From positions 2,879,001-2,943,000 of the forward strand of contig NZ_CP013355.1 in NCBI RefSeq assembly GCF_001543325.1: a DNA stretch of 64,000 nucleotides, given 5' to 3'. This document shows, one piece after another, positions 9,376 to 18,187 of this stretch. The stretch's first letter is position 1, and the number at the start of each line of letters is the position of its first letter. The DNA is from Lutibacter profundi. GTDB taxonomy: Bacteria; Bacteroidota; Bacteroidia; Flavobacteriales; Flavobacteriaceae. Both the position numbers and the translations under genes were made by a program. A model generated the notes under the pieces. That model ran no database searches and was not told the DNA's origin. It was given only the letters and a program-made list of their open reading frames with translations.

Positions 9376-12005
9376 CTAGAACAACCTTCGGTCAGGAACT
9401 TGTCTCTTATCATATTTTAAATCACTTAACATAGATGATTTAACACCAATAAAGAAATAATAAGTTTGTCTAGTTCCAAAAGGTACCCAATTAAAATTTA
9501 ACTTCCAACTATCTAAATCTCTAGAAAAACGTAATTGAGTGTAACTAAAACCTTTACTTTTTATGTCATACCCTGAAGAGAACCCAACTTTCCATTTGGG
9601 TGTCAATTCAATATCACCTGAGAACATTAGTGAATTGGATGAAATTTCTTTTTGTCTATTAGAGTTTGAGTAGTTTAAAGAATATGCAAGATTTAATTTC
9701 CAAGGAAATGTAGCTTGATATAATTTTGCAGACTTAACCTTTTTGTTATTAGTATCAGACTGAGATCCCAAATTATTACTATTATTCAGGTTTTCACCAA
9801 AAATACCATCTGAATTATTTGCTTTTGCATTCTTTTCTTTTTCACTTTCTTGTTTACTAGATTTACTGCTAGAAAAAGAATAATTCATAGTTAATGCGGC
9901 ATTTGTTAATCTAAATAAACTACCGCCATTATTTATATTAAAAGTGTTTATTTTAGTTCCATTACTTGTAATTGCATAAGGATCTAAAGTAGCATTTAAA
10001 TTTAATTTTAATTTTTATTAAAAAGATCTGTACCAGCATTCATTCTAACTGGGTTCCACTTTAGTGAGTCAGCAGCCATATTATAACTAGTTGAAAAATT
10101 AAGATTATTAATTAATGTTATTTTTTTTGCTTCAGTTTTGGTTGAATCTTTGGACATTACTTTTGCTTCAAAAGTATTGTTTAAGGCAAAATTCAAACTG
10201 TTTGAGAGCCCTGCACCAGGCCCACCGTAAATTCCGTTGCTAAAAGGAGAATATTCAACAACATCATTTGGATCTTCGCTTTGTTGAACTTCTTCATTAA
10301 ACGAACTAAAATCTGGGCGATAACTATATGATATATTTGGTCTCATCACATGTCTAATGGCTTGTAACCGTCCTTTTTTAAATTTAAGCATACCATAAAT
10401 AGTTGTAGATAAAGACACACCAGTAGCATATTCTCTGTAAGAACTAAATTTATTTAGAGTATCTGTTACAACAATATTTTCTTCAGCGTTATATGTTTTA
10501 TGTATTCTATCAAAATACCAAACTTCTTTATAATTTGCATTTGGAGAAAGGGTGAAGTATTTTAAAACTTTCATATTGGTGCTAAATGTAGCATTGTGCT
10601 GTAAACCAGATTTTGCAGTTTCAAACATTTCTTTTTTTAAGAAAAAATCATCAGTTGTGTCAATTTTGTTATCTCCTCTTAAAGTATAAGTTACACCCAA
10701 TTTTTGCAAGGCATTTTTTTTAGAACCAGATTTTGAAGCAAAAGGATATATTCTATCCATATTAAGTTGCAAGGAAGGTAAAGACATGGTAATACTTTGG
10801 GTATTGGTGTTTTGCGCATGTGTTACTGATAGTGAAATATTAAAAGGTGTTCCTATGAATTTTTTGTAGTATGAAATGGAAGAGCTTAATGTATTATTTA
10901 AAAACGCATTGCTGTTGTATTCGTTTAAAGATTGTCTATAATAAGTACTGCTACCTAAATTTACTGAAGCAGAAAATCTTGAATTTGGACTTGCTTTTGT
11001 ATCTTGGCTATGGCTCCATCTAACATTGTAATTGGTAGTTTTAGAATAATCGTCAAAACCTTTAATACTGTTTATTAAATTTTCGTATTTAAAACTAAAA
11101 TTACCACTATATTTATATCTAACAGAATAATTAGATTCTGTTCTTAAACCCCAGCTTCCATTGGTATAAACATCTCCTAAAACTGCCAAATCAACATAAT
11201 CGTTTATTGCAAAATAATAACCTCCATTTTGTAAAAAGTACCCTTGTTGAGCTGTATCACCCCAAGTAGGCATAATAAAACCAGAAACACTTCCTTTTGT
11301 TAAGGGGATATATGCAAATGGTAAAAATAAAGGGGTAGGAACGTCAGTTATTACTAGATTACTTAAACCTATTATTATTTTTTTATTGGGTACAATTTTA
11401 GCTTTCTTGGTTGTTATGTAATAATCTGGATTGTCTTTTTTAGAAGTTGTAAACTTTATATTTTGAACATAAATTGTTGAATCATTTTCTTTTTTAGTGG
11501 TTTCACCTTTTATTATAACTCCGTCTTGCTCCGTTTTTAGTCCCCAAATCTTAGCCCTTTCAGTTTTAAAGTTAAAAGCTATGGAGTCTTGTGCTGATTC
11601 TTCAGCGCCTTGTTTAAAAACAGGTAGTTGAGAGTATTCTCCAATACTATCTTTAATCCCTTTTGCCCAAACAATGTTCGTATTGTTATTTATTTCAATA
11701 TATCCAGCGGTTAAATCAATATCTTTATAATGAATATGTGCATTATTGAATAAAATAATTTTATTTTTTTTAATATCTTGTTTAATTAGGCTATCTGCAC
11801 TGTGAATTACAATGCTCTCAAGAAGTTCAATGGGTTTTATTATTGAATCTTTACTTTTCGTTCCCAAAGAGTCTGTTGCAGAATCTTTTATGGGAATTTT
11901 AAGAGTATCTGTAAATTTTACTGGGAAATTTTCAGAAGATATTTTTTTAATTTCTTGAGAATATAGGGCAGCGTTGACAAAGCCAACAGCCAGTATCAAA
12001 AACAA
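9376..12005 (-). pseudogene. lptD: LptD-like LPS assembly outer-membrane protein, split by a one-base frameshift
   Basis: LptD is the outer-membrane barrel that inserts lipopolysaccharide, and it is normally essential. The first open frame (12005 to 10008, 665 codons) has a signal-peptide-like start, an OstA/LptA-like jellyroll (about residues 60-220) and barrel strands. It stops at TAA right after residues LFNKN. The barrel continues in the next frame from about 10016 down to 9376, reading KLKLNLNATLDPYAITS and later a final ATG-initiated stretch from 9888. Adding one A to the run of five A on the minus strand (plus 10012-10016) joins both halves as LFNKKLKLNLNA. The frameshift could be a homopolymer sequencing error, programmed slippage or a real mutation; error is most likely. 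The 5' start is a TTG at 12003-12005 and is uncertain, because no ATG or GTG lies upstream in frame. Confidence 0.85.
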
Positions 12006-12200
12006 AGTAAAATGTATATTTTTATGATATGTTTTAATAATGAAAATTTTTATAAAAAAACCTTATAAATTGGGCTGATAGCATAAGTTTTTTTAAATTA
12101 GCTTATTAATTAATCAACCACATAATTGATTGTTTGTAAATGTATGGCTTAATATTTGAAACACACAAATAACAAACGCCAAAAATAATTAAAATAATTG

Positions 12201-13346
12201 ATGAACTCACAACTCTTTTCTAAAATTAATATAACAACGAAATTCATTTTTATTTTCGTATTTTTTAGTGCCTTTTTTTTTATTACTAATTCAGCTTTTG
12301 CTCAAGAAAAGGATTTTATTGTAGTGTTAGATGCTGGGCATGGAGGGAAAGATCCAGGAAAAGTAGGCTATAAAAAAAGTAAGGAAAAAGAAATTGCCCT
12401 TAAAATAGTATTACAAATAGGAAAGTTATTAGAAAAAGAAAAAGGAATTAAAGTGATTTATACACGAAAAACAGATGTATTTGTTGATTTGTGGGAAAGA
12501 GGGCGTATTGCAAATAAAGCAGATGCAGATTTGTTTGTGTCTATTCATTGTAACGCTCATAATTCACAAGCGTATGGAGCTGAAACTTGGGTGTTGGGTA
12601 CTCATGCAAATAAACAAAATTTTGAAGTTGCAAAAGCTGAAAATGCAGTAATCTTACTAGAAGATAATTATCAAAAAAACTATAAAGGATTTGATCCAAA
12701 CTCTCCTGAATCTGTTATTGGATTAACATTGATGCAGGAAGAATATTTAGATCAAAGCATACAGTTGGCAAGTATTATCCAAAAAGGTTTAACTGCAGAT
12801 TTAAAGAGAAAAAATAGAGGTGTTAAACAAGCAGGGTTTGTAGTTTTACATCAAACATATATGCCTAGTGTTTTAATAGAAACAGGTTTTATAACAAATA
12901 AAATTGAGGGTCCCTTTTTAAATTCTAAAAAAGGTCAACAAAAATTTTCTAATGAAATCTATAAAAATATTTTAAAATATATTCAACAGTTAAATTTAAA
13001 TACGATTAAAAATGAGATTGTTAATACTGATAAACTAAAAAAAACAAAAGAAAAAATAATTAAAAAAGAGATTGCAAATAATTTTGAAAATGTAGAGTTT
13101 AAAGTTCAAATAGCATCAGGCTCACGTAAGTTAGAAACAAAAGCCTATAACTTTAAAGGGTTAAAAAATATAAAACGTGTTAAGGTAGGAAATACATATA
13201 AATATTATTTAGGGTTAACACAAAGTTATTCTAAAATTAAGGAGTTACAAAAGTTGGCAAAATCTAAAGGTTTTACATCCGCTTTTATAGTAGCATTTAA
13301 AAATGGTAAAAAAATACCAGTGAGCAATATTTTAAAAAAATCGTAG
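12201..13346 (+). CDS. N-acetylmuramoyl-L-alanine amidase (Amidase_3) with SPOR-like C-terminus
   Basis: This periplasmic zinc amidase cleaves the bond between MurNAc and the stem peptide. I prefer the ATG at 12201 (381 residues) to a TTG one codon earlier. A signal peptide (about residues 1-35, ending near SAFAQ) is followed by the Amidase_3 domain. Zinc ligands are H47 (DAGHGG), E64 and H116 (SIHCNAH), and the catalytic glutamate lies in LIETGFITN. After a lysine-rich linker, the last 80 residues (FKVQIASGS onward) resemble a SPOR peptidoglycan-binding domain. The following mlaD-like gene begins 59 bp later, an envelope pairing seen in many flavobacteria. Confidence 0.92.
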   Translation: MNSQLFSKINITTKFIFIFVFFSAFFFITNSAFAQEKDFIVVLDAGHGGKDPGKVGYKKSKEKEIALKIVLQIGKLLEKEKGIKVIYTRKTDVFVDLWERGRIANKADADLFVSIHCNAHNSQAYGAETWVLGTHANKQNFEVAKAENAVILLEDNYQKNYKGFDPNSPESVIGLTLMQEEYLDQSIQLASIIQKGLTADLKRKNRGVKQAGFVVLHQTYMPSVLIETGFITNKIEGPFLNSKKGQQKFSNEIYKNILKYIQQLNLNTIKNEIVNTDKLKKTKEKIIKKEIANNFENVEFKVQIASGSRKLETKAYNFKGLKNIKRVKVGNTYKYYLGLTQSYSKIKELQKLAKSKGFTSAFIVAFKNGKKIPVSNILKKS

Positions 13347-13405
13347 CCTGTTTGTTTATTACTCACAGAAAAAATTAGTAATATTGCTACATAAATATTT
13401 GTATT

Positions 13406-14365
13406 TTGAAAATTACAAGAGAAGTAAAAACTGGAATTGTTGCTATTAGTGTTATAGCTCTATTTATTTGGGGTTTTAATTATTTGAAAGGTCTTAATTT
13501 ATTTGATGGTCCCCTAAAAACATATAAAACAGAATACAGTAATGTAAGAGGGCTAAATAAAGCAAGCGTTGTAACTATTAATGGGGTAGAAGTTGGTAAG
13601 GTTATTAATATTGTGTTTAATAAAACCCCCGAAAAAAGAGGACAGTTAATAGTAGAATTTAGTGTTGAAACAGATTTTGAATTTTCAAAAAAAAGTATAG
13701 CTAAAATTTATAGTGCCAGCTTAATGGGAGGGAAATCACTGGCAATAATTCCTTCTTACGAAGGTGAGATGGCTAAATCAGGAGACTTTTTGAAAGGTGA
13801 AATTGAATCAGATATTTTTTCTTCAGTAACCGAAAAATTAAATCCTTTACAAGCAAAAGTAGAAAGTGTTATTGTTAGTGCAGACTCTCTAATGGCAGGT
13901 TTGACAGATATTTTAGATGTTAAAAGTAGAACCGATTTAAAGTCTAGTATAAAATATCTTAATGCTACAATCTTAAATTTTAAAAATATTTCAGAATCAG
14001 TTGATAAACTGGTTAAAAGTAATGAGGAAAAATTAGGAAATACACTGAATAATACTGAATTAATGACTGCAAACCTAGCCAAACTTTCAGACACTTTGGT
14101 AAATGCAAATTTAGGGTTAACAGTTAAAAATTTAGAAACAACAATAACTAGTTTAAATAAAATTTTAGAAAGTGTAGAAGAAGGGAAAGGTACTTTAGGA
14201 AAATTATTGAACGATGAAGGCATGTATAATAACCTAACAAATGCTTCAAAAGAATTAGAAGAGTTGCTAAAAGAAATGAAGTTACACCCAAAACGATTTG
14301 TTCATTTTTCATTGTTTGGGAAAAAGGATAAAGGTTATCAACCCGAAAAAAATCAAAAACAATAG
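13406..14365 (+). CDS. MlaD family (MCE domain) lipid-transport protein
   Basis: This 319-residue protein has a short cytoplasmic start, one membrane anchor (about residues 8-28, IVAISVIALFIWGFNYLKG) and an MCE domain (about 40-120, with VTINGVEVGKV). The remainder is largely helical with many threonine and asparagine residues and is probably a periplasmic coiled coil. MCE proteins form rings or tunnels that move phospholipid between membranes with an ABC transporter; no MlaE or MlaF gene is adjacent here. The start is a TTG at 13406 that reads MKITREVKTG, the typical family beginning, and no ATG fits. The family is secure, the lipid cargo inferred. Confidence 0.9.
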   Translation: MKITREVKTGIVAISVIALFIWGFNYLKGLNLFDGPLKTYKTEYSNVRGLNKASVVTINGVEVGKVINIVFNKTPEKRGQLIVEFSVETDFEFSKKSIAKIYSASLMGGKSLAIIPSYEGEMAKSGDFLKGEIESDIFSSVTEKLNPLQAKVESVIVSADSLMAGLTDILDVKSRTDLKSSIKYLNATILNFKNISESVDKLVKSNEEKLGNTLNNTELMTANLAKLSDTLVNANLGLTVKNLETTITSLNKILESVEEGKGTLGKLLNDEGMYNNLTNASKELEELLKEMKLHPKRFVHFSLFGKKDKGYQPEKNQKQ

Positions 14366-14405
14366 TTTCTTTAAATAAATATTACAATTATATACAAACT
14401 GAAAT

Positions 14406-15710
14406 ATGAATTATATTGACAACATAATATTCGCAGTTATTCTAATTCTAGGAATTGGTTTTTTTATTAAAAACATTAAAAAAATTAGTAGAAATATAAA
14501 GTTAGGAAAAGATATTGATAGAACAGACAATGCGAATAAGCGTTGGAATAATATGATAATGATAGCTTTGGGGCAGTCTAAAATGGTGAAACGCCCCATC
14601 GCAGGAATTTTACATATTATAGTTTATGTGGGCTTTATAATTATTAATATTGAAGTTTTAGAGATAATTATAGACGGGCTTTTTGGTACTCACAGAGTGT
14701 TTTCCTTTTTAGGAGGTTTTTATAATTTTTTAATAGGCTCATTTGAAATATTAGCATTTCTAGTTTTAGTAGCAGTAACTATTTTTTGGTTACGTAGAAT
14801 GGTTGTTAGAATTCCTCGTTTTTGGAATAAAGAAATGAAAGGTTGGCCAAAAAATGATGCCCTCTATATATTGTATTTTGAAATGGTATTAATGTCGTTA
14901 TTCTTAATTATGAATGCAACAGATATGCCTTTTCAAACCTTAGGTTCAGGAAATCCTATAAGTCAGTTTTTGGCACCAATTTTTAAAGGATTTAATCCTG
15001 AAACACTACATATCATTGAGCAATCAGCTTGGTGGATACATATCATTGGAATTTTAGTGTTTTTAAACTATTTATATTATTCAAAGCACCTTCATATATT
15101 ATTAGCTTTTCCTAATACTTATTTTGCAAATTTAAATGTGAAAGGAAAATTAAACAATTTAGAAGCAGTTACAAATGAAGTGAAATTGATGATGGATCCA
15201 GATGCAGATCCTTACGCTTCAGCTCCCGAAGAAGAAAGTGCAATACCTGAAAAATTTGGAGCAAGTGATGTGCAAGATTTAAATTGGGTACAATTAATGA
15301 ACGCATATACCTGTACAGAATGTGGTAGATGTACTTCATCTTGTCCAGCAAACCAAACAGGAAAAGAGTTATCACCGCGAGCAATTATGATGAAAACTCG
15401 TGATAGACTTGAAGAAGTAGGAAAAAATATTGATAAAAATGGAAAGTTTGTAGATGATGGAAAACAATTATTAAATGATTACATAACTCCAGAAGAAATA
15501 TGGGCTTGCACAAGTTGTAATGCCTGTGTAGAAGAATGCCCTGTTAATATAGACCCATTATCTATTATTATTGATTTGCGTAGATATTTAGTAATGGAGC
15601 AATCTGCAGCACCTCAAGAGCTAAATATGATGATGACAAATATTGAAAATAATGGCGCACCTTGGCAGTATAATCAAATGGATAGATTGAATTGGAAAGA
15701 CGAAAAATAA
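14406..15710 (+). CDS. Membrane-bound 4Fe-4S (Fe-S)-binding oxidoreductase subunit
   Basis: This 434-residue protein has about four to five hydrophobic segments in its first 240 residues, similar to the cytochrome-like domain of HdrE/NarI-type proteins. Two 4Fe-4S motifs follow: C303-x2-C306-x2-C309-x3-C313 and C368-x2-C371-x2-C374-x3-C378. The architecture matches heterodisulfide-reductase-like or GlpC-like electron-transfer proteins. The partner with CCG domains is encoded two genes downstream (16208-16987), so the two probably form one membrane complex that moves electrons between quinone and an unknown donor. The donor cannot be deduced from the sequence. Confidence 0.87.
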   Translation: MNYIDNIIFAVILILGIGFFIKNIKKISRNIKLGKDIDRTDNANKRWNNMIMIALGQSKMVKRPIAGILHIIVYVGFIIINIEVLEIIIDGLFGTHRVFSFLGGFYNFLIGSFEILAFLVLVAVTIFWLRRMVVRIPRFWNKEMKGWPKNDALYILYFEMVLMSLFLIMNATDMPFQTLGSGNPISQFLAPIFKGFNPETLHIIEQSAWWIHIIGILVFLNYLYYSKHLHILLAFPNTYFANLNVKGKLNNLEAVTNEVKLMMDPDADPYASAPEEESAIPEKFGASDVQDLNWVQLMNAYTCTECGRCTSSCPANQTGKELSPRAIMMKTRDRLEEVGKNIDKNGKFVDDGKQLLNDYITPEEIWACTSCNACVEECPVNIDPLSIIIDLRRYLVMEQSAAPQELNMMMTNIENNGAPWQYNQMDRLNWKDEK

Positions 15711-15740
15711 CAATAACTATTAAAATTAAAAAACCTTAAA

Positions 15741-16187
15741 ATGAAAAAAGAAGATGTAGAAAAATTACTACATGACAAAGTTGAAGGAGGATTGCATATC
15801 AGTCCTATTTTGCCTGAAGGAATGAAAAATTATTTAATTGATATTGACGGAACAGTTTGCGATGATATACCCAATGAAGAGCCAGAACGTATGTTAACAG
15901 CGAAAGTATATCCTGATGCCTTAGTAACTTTAAATAAATGGTTTGATGAAGGACATATTATATGTTTTTTTACATCAAGAACTGAAGAGCATAGAGAATA
16001 CACAGAAACTTGGCTTAAAAAGAATGGTTTTAAATACCATAGCTTGTTAATGGGTAAACCTAGAGGAGGTAACTATCATTGGGTAGATAATCATTTAGTT
16101 AAAGCAACTAGATATAGAGGTAAATTTACCGATTTGGTTGAAAAAGAAGTAACTATTGAAGTTTTTGACGACGGTCAACACGAATAA
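15741..16187 (+). CDS. Small HAD-like phosphatase family protein
   Basis: The 148-residue protein carries the HAD motif I DIDGT (about residues 35-39) and a motif II-like FFTSRT (about residue 75). A conserved GKPRGGNYHWVDNH segment stands where later HAD motifs should be. Relatives are sometimes mislabelled phosphoheptose isomerase in databases; nothing here looks like a SIS-domain isomerase. The gene lies 30 bp after one Fe-S subunit and 20 bp before the other, in the same direction, so it is probably in their operon. Its substrate and its link to the electron-transfer pair are unknown. Confidence 0.75.
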   Translation: MKKEDVEKLLHDKVEGGLHISPILPEGMKNYLIDIDGTVCDDIPNEEPERMLTAKVYPDALVTLNKWFDEGHIICFFTSRTEEHREYTETWLKKNGFKYHSLLMGKPRGGNYHWVDNHLVKATRYRGKFTDLVEKEVTIEVFDDGQHE

Positions 16188-16207
16188 AAAAATAAAATAT
16201 TTAGACA

Positions 16208-16987
16208 ATGAAAGTACCAACAATGGCAGAAATGATGGCACAAGGAATACAACCTGAAGTATTATTTTGGGTTGGTTGTGCCGGTAGCTTTGATGATAGA
16301 GCAAAAAAAATAACAAAAGCTTTTGTTAAAATCTTAAATAAAGCAGATGTGAAATTTGCTGTTTTAGGTACCGAGGAAAGCTGTTCTGGAGATCCAGCAA
16401 AAAGAGCTGGAAATGAATTTTTATTTCAAATGCAGGCAATGACAAATATTGAAGTGTTAAATGCCTATGAAGTAAAAAAAATTGTAACCGCATGTCCGCA
16501 TTGTTTTAATACATTAAAAAATGAGTACCCAGAATTAGGAGGAGTGTATGAAGTTGTACACCATACAGAGTTGTTAAAATCATTGCTAGATGAAGGTAGA
16601 ATAACCATTGAAGGAGGTAAATTTAAAGGAAAAAAAATAACATTTCATGACCCTTGTTATTTAGGGCGTGCTAATGATATATACGAAGCCCCTCGAGAAT
16701 TAATTCAAAAATTAGATATTGAATTGGTTGAAATGAAACGTTGTAAAACTAATGGTTTATGTTGTGGTGCTGGAGGAGCACAAATGTTTAAAGATGCTGA
16801 AAAAGGAGATAAAGAAATTAATGTAGAGCGCACTGAAGATGCAATTGAAGTAAATCCAGATATTATAGCCACAGGTTGCCCATTTTGTAATACAATGATG
16901 ACCGACGGTGTAAAAATAACGAATAAAGAAAAAGAAATAGAAGTGTTAGATATTGCTGAACTTATTGCTAATGCTGATGATTTATAA
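16208..16987 (+). CDS. CCG-domain (Fe-S)-binding protein, HdrB/LutA/GlpC-like
   Basis: This 259-residue protein has two CCG-type cysteine-rich domains: an early VGCAGSFDDR with TACPHC, then FHDPCYLGR, GLCCGAGG and GCPFCNTM. Such domains bind unusual Fe-S clusters at the active site of heterodisulfide-reductase-like enzymes or act in lactate and glycolate oxidases. Together with the membrane Fe-S protein at 14406-15710 it would form a two-subunit redox complex facing the cytoplasm. The stop codon (16985-16987) lies inside the target duplication of the downstream MITE-like element, so insertion happened exactly at the end of this gene without changing the protein. Confidence 0.88.
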   Translation: MKVPTMAEMMAQGIQPEVLFWVGCAGSFDDRAKKITKAFVKILNKADVKFAVLGTEESCSGDPAKRAGNEFLFQMQAMTNIEVLNAYEVKKIVTACPHCFNTLKNEYPELGGVYEVVHHTELLKSLLDEGRITIEGGKFKGKKITFHDPCYLGRANDIYEAPRELIQKLDIELVEMKRCKTNGLCCGAGGAQMFKDAEKGDKEINVERTEDAIEVNPDIIATGCPFCNTMMTDGVKITNKEKEIEVLDIAELIANADDL

Positions 16988-16990
16988 TTT
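16983..16990. repeat. Left target-site duplication TATAATTT
   Basis: This is the left copy of the 8-bp direct repeat flanking the MITE-like element. It overlaps the stop codon of the CCG-domain gene. The right copy is at 17187-17194. The repeat is AT-rich, which lowers its statistical weight, but both copies abut the inverted-repeat ends exactly. Confidence 0.75.
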
Positions 16991-17186
16991 TAGAGGTCAG
17001 TAGATAGTTTCATACAATTAATTTAATAAATTCTATTTGTTTGTGTCAGGTCGAGCGCAGTCGAGAACTATTTATGTATGATATAGTTCTCGACTGCGCT
17101 CGAACAGACAAATTATTTTACATTATACTTTTTATATTCAGTGTTTTACCATTTCAAATTTATATGTAGTTATCTACTGACCTCTA
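16991..17186. mobile_element. MITE-like element, 196 bp, 16-bp perfect terminal inverted repeats
   Basis: The ends 16991-17006 (TAGAGGTCAGTAGATA) and 17171-17186 are exact reverse complements. Immediately outside, TATAATTT occurs as a direct repeat at 16983-16990 and 17187-17194, as expected of an 8-bp target duplication (9 bp if the shared T is counted). The interior has no coding capacity but holds a 20-bp-arm hairpin. These are the marks of a non-autonomous transposon that needs a transposase elsewhere in the genome. I cannot assign an IS family. The basis is direct reading of the sequence. Confidence 0.82.
17051..17103. repeat. Palindromic hairpin repeat inside the MITE-like element
   Basis: The arms 17051-17070 and 17084-17103 are perfect 20-bp reverse complements around a 13-base loop. 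The flanks add imperfect pairing back to 17044 and 17110. The CG-rich core (TCGAGCGCAGTCGAG) contrasts sharply with the AT-rich surroundings. From memory, very similar short palindromes are scattered through many Bacteroidota genomes; no second copy exists in this window. In RNA it would fold as a stable stem and could act as a terminator or mRNA end, although no U-run follows. Confidence 0.85.
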
Positions 17187-17194
17187 TATAATTT
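17187..17194. repeat. Right target-site duplication TATAATTT
   Basis: This is the right copy of the 8-bp direct repeat. With the following TG it forms TAATTTTG at 17189-17196, a match to the -7 promoter consensus, 21 bp before the menA ATG. Confidence 0.75.
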
Positions 17195-17196
17195 TG
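17189..17196 (+). promoter_or_regulatory. Candidate menA -7 box (TAATTTTG)
   Basis: TAATTTTG matches TAnnTTTG and is made from the right target duplication plus TG. No TTG lies at -33 spacing on this side of the element. The matching TTG (16965-16967, spacing 17) lies left of the element, so the promoter seems to have been split. Confidence 0.45.
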
Positions 17197-17217
17197 TCAC
17201 ACAAATTTCAACAAAAT

Positions 17218-18126
17218 ATGATTAAACATTACATAGAAGCAGCTCGTTTAAGAACTTTACCTCTCTCAATTTCTGGAATTATTGTAGGAAGTTCCATTGC
17301 GGTTTCTCAAGGTTATTTTAATTGGATTATTTTTATTTTAGCATTGTTAACTACAATAGGATTTCAAGTTATTTCAAACTTTGCTAATGATTATGGTGAT
17401 GGAGTTAAAGGAACTGATAATAATAACAGAATTGGACCCCAAAGAGCTATACAAAGTGGTGTTATTACTCCCAAACAGATGTTTAAAGCAATTAAAATAT
17501 CAATTACTGTAACATTAATTGTTGCTATTTTACTTATTTATTTTTCATTTGGGAAAGATGATTTTTTTAATTCAAGTATTTTCTTTCTATTAGGAATTGT
17601 TAGTATTGCTGCGGCTATGAAATATACTATGGGTAAAAAAGCTTATGGATATAGTGGTTTAGGAGATTTGTTTGTATTTCTATTTTTTGGTTTATTGAGT
17701 GTTTGTGGTAGTTATTATTTATATGCCAAGCAACTAGATTTAGTTATTTTTTTACCAGCTTTTTCTATCGGATTTCTTAGTATTGGAGTTTTAAACCTAA
17801 ACAATATGCGTGATATGGAAAGTGATATTATTTCTAGTAAAAACACGTTAGTTGTTAAAATTGGAAGTAGACTTTCTAAATACTATCATTACTTTTTATT
17901 ATTGTTTTCATTTTTACTTGCGTTGTTGTACGTTGTAATTAACTACAAGTCACAAATTCAATTTTTATTTATTTTAGCCTATATACCTATTGTTAAGCAT
18001 TTTATTATTGTTTATAAAAATACAATACCTAAGCTACTAGATTCTGAATTGAAAAAACTGGCAATAAGTACTTTTGTGTTTTCTATATTGTTTGGTTTAG
18101 GAGAGGTTTTATCTCAAATTTTTTAA
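17218..18126 (+). CDS. menA: 1,4-dihydroxy-2-naphthoate polyprenyltransferase
   Basis: This integral membrane UbiA-family enzyme attaches the polyprenyl chain to 1,4-dihydroxy-2-naphthoate, giving demethylmenaquinone. I choose the ATG at 17218 (302 residues, MIKHYIEAARLRTLPLS) over a TTG at 17194 that lies within the promoter/repeat region. The first aspartate-rich motif NDYGDGVKGTD (about residues 59-69) and a second NNMRDMESD (about 195-203) bind the prenyl diphosphate through magnesium, and about eight to nine hydrophobic segments are visible. menC and menE occur 5-7 kb downstream. The insertion upstream may have altered its expression. Confidence 0.93.
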   Translation: MIKHYIEAARLRTLPLSISGIIVGSSIAVSQGYFNWIIFILALLTTIGFQVISNFANDYGDGVKGTDNNNRIGPQRAIQSGVITPKQMFKAIKISITVTLIVAILLIYFSFGKDDFFNSSIFFLLGIVSIAAAMKYTMGKKAYGYSGLGDLFVFLFFGLLSVCGSYYLYAKQLDLVIFLPAFSIGFLSIGVLNLNNMRDMESDIISSKNTLVVKIGSRLSKYYHYFLLLFSFLLALLYVVINYKSQIQFLFILAYIPIVKHFIIVYKNTIPKLLDSELKKLAISTFVFSILFGLGEVLSQIF

Positions 18127-18132
18127 CCAATT

Positions 18133-18166
18133 TTGTTTTTAGAATAAAAAATTAAAGATATATTTG
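18133..18166 (+). promoter_or_regulatory. Candidate promoter for the copper-receptor pair
   Basis: A TTG at 18133-18135 and TATATTTG at 18159-18166 are separated by 23 bp, within the Bacteroidota -33/-7 pattern. The GTG start of the small protein lies 21 bp downstream. This is a motif match only. Confidence 0.5.
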
Positions 18167-18187
18167 TCCTCTGTTAAAAATGGATAA

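Noticed and set aside
13346..13405. ATTACT...AGTAAT inverted repeat after the amidase as a terminator
   Set aside because: Arms are only six AT-rich bases with no T tract; not distinguishable from chance.
15741..16187. Phosphoheptose isomerase annotation for the 148-residue protein
   Set aside because: No SIS domain is visible; the DIDGT and FFTSRT motifs point to the HAD fold.
17194..17217. TTG-initiated N-terminal extension of MenA (eight extra residues)
   Set aside because: The extension lies on the promoter/target-duplication sequence, and the ATG at 17218 gives the normal family start.
16988..17217. Non-coding RNA or riboswitch before menA
   Set aside because: The inverted-repeat ends and exact flanking duplication explain the structure better as a transposable element.
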